DNA of 64,000 bases from Melioribacter sp051488685 (GTDB lineage: Bacteria > Bacteroidota > Ignavibacteria > Ignavibacteriales > Melioribacteraceae). Positions 63,920-64,000 of the stretch are shown piece by piece. The stretch lies in assembly GCF_051488685.1 (NCBI RefSeq), contig NZ_JBPSEH010000001.1:434001-498000 (forward strand), given 5' to 3'. Under the pieces are notes generated by a model. It did not search any database and was not told the origin of the DNA. It saw only the letters and a list, made by a program, of their open reading frames with translations. The position numbers and the translations under genes are program-made. Position 1 is the stretch's first letter. Every line of letters begins with the position of its first letter.

Positions 63920-64000
63920 TCAACTGAAAAAAAACCAGATGCCGATCGTTAGAAAAAGAATGACACCTGCGAATAAAATTGTTTGTTTATCGTAAACGCT
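63920..64000 (-). CDS. C-terminal tail of a membrane protein (5' part outside window)
   Basis: An open frame enters from the right edge and ends at TGA 63920-63922. The 26 visible residues are SVYDKQTILFAGVILFLTI followed by GIWFFFS, a final transmembrane helix. The stop is 16 bases before the GH31 start, so it is likely the preceding gene of the same operon. A sugar transporter (for example an MFS maltose-type carrier) would fit the context, but 26 residues cannot prove a family. Confidence 0.55.
   Translation of the reverse strand, partial: SVYDKQTILFAGVILFLTIGIWFFFS

Noticed and set aside
1..64000. CRISPR arrays, tRNA and rRNA genes, complete transposases
   Set aside because: Looked for spaced direct repeats, tRNA-like cloverleafs and transposase motifs in all intergenic regions; none found.

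Overview
This window looks like chromosome from a low-GC, Gram-negative bacterium of the Bacteroidota/Chlorobiota/Ignavibacteriota group. The best guess is an Ignavibacteria member resembling Melioribacter. The grounds are type IX secretion (T9SS) C-terminal sorting domains of the 'NYPNPFNP' type, a TonB-dependent receptor with a carboxypeptidase-regulatory-like N-terminus, PorV/PorQ-like proteins, AT-rich DNA, and many secreted glycoside hydrolases without a SusD. The genus is an inference from style, not from a database match.

The left half (1-34952) is mostly housekeeping. It opens with a DUF1015 gene cut by the window edge, then DUF2203, OsmC and DUF2905 genes. Next come a giant 1863-residue protein containing an aminotransferase fold (probably two in tandem) and its tightly linked SPFH/band-7 membrane partner. 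Across a divergent promoter region with a perfect 11-bp inverted repeat lie a double PspC-domain protein and a small membrane protein. These are followed by an ECF sigma/anti-sigma pair, alanyl-tRNA synthetase, an aldehyde dehydrogenase, a PIN-PhoH ATPase and a tricorn-like protease. A second block holds a GT2-like glycosyltransferase, miaA, a cNMP-GAF-kinase-like sensor lacking the phospho-acceptor histidine, an AlkA-type glycosylase and a second ECF sigma/zinc anti-sigma pair. It continues with a DNA repair cluster (recJ-yebC-ruvC-ruvA), RNase P RNA, an AI-2E/PerM-family membrane protein, an unknown 239-residue protein and a radical SAM protein.

The right half (35228-64000) is one co-directed, minus-strand carbohydrate-degradation region. 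Read in transcription order from the right edge, it begins with the tail of a membrane protein and a GH31 alpha-glucosidase. A GH13 amylase, a parvulin-type PPIase, a TonB receptor, a large secreted protein with Asp-rich calcium-loop-like repeats and a PorV/PorQ-like barrel follow. The run closes with a four-module starch-binding-like T9SS cargo and a GH13 T9SS cargo. This forms a starch/alpha-glucan unit. Beyond it lies a beta-glucan (cellulose-type) unit: GH9, a CBM9-like lipoprotein, ROK glucokinase, GH3 beta-glucosidase, GH5 lipoprotein, and a large GH-A (GH5-like) T9SS enzyme with a carbohydrate-binding module inserted into its catalytic barrel.

The inferred workflow is as follows. T9SS-exported surface enzymes cut starch and cellulose. 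The TonB receptor with its non-SusD partners imports oligosaccharides. Periplasmic GH31, GH13, GH3 and GH5 enzymes finish hydrolysis, and the ROK kinase phosphorylates glucose. The most interesting candidates are this SusD-less utilisation locus (TonB receptor + Asp-loop secreted protein + PorV-like barrel + tandem starch-binding protein) and the giant aminotransferase/SPFH pair. No CRISPR array, tRNA, rRNA or complete insertion sequence was seen.
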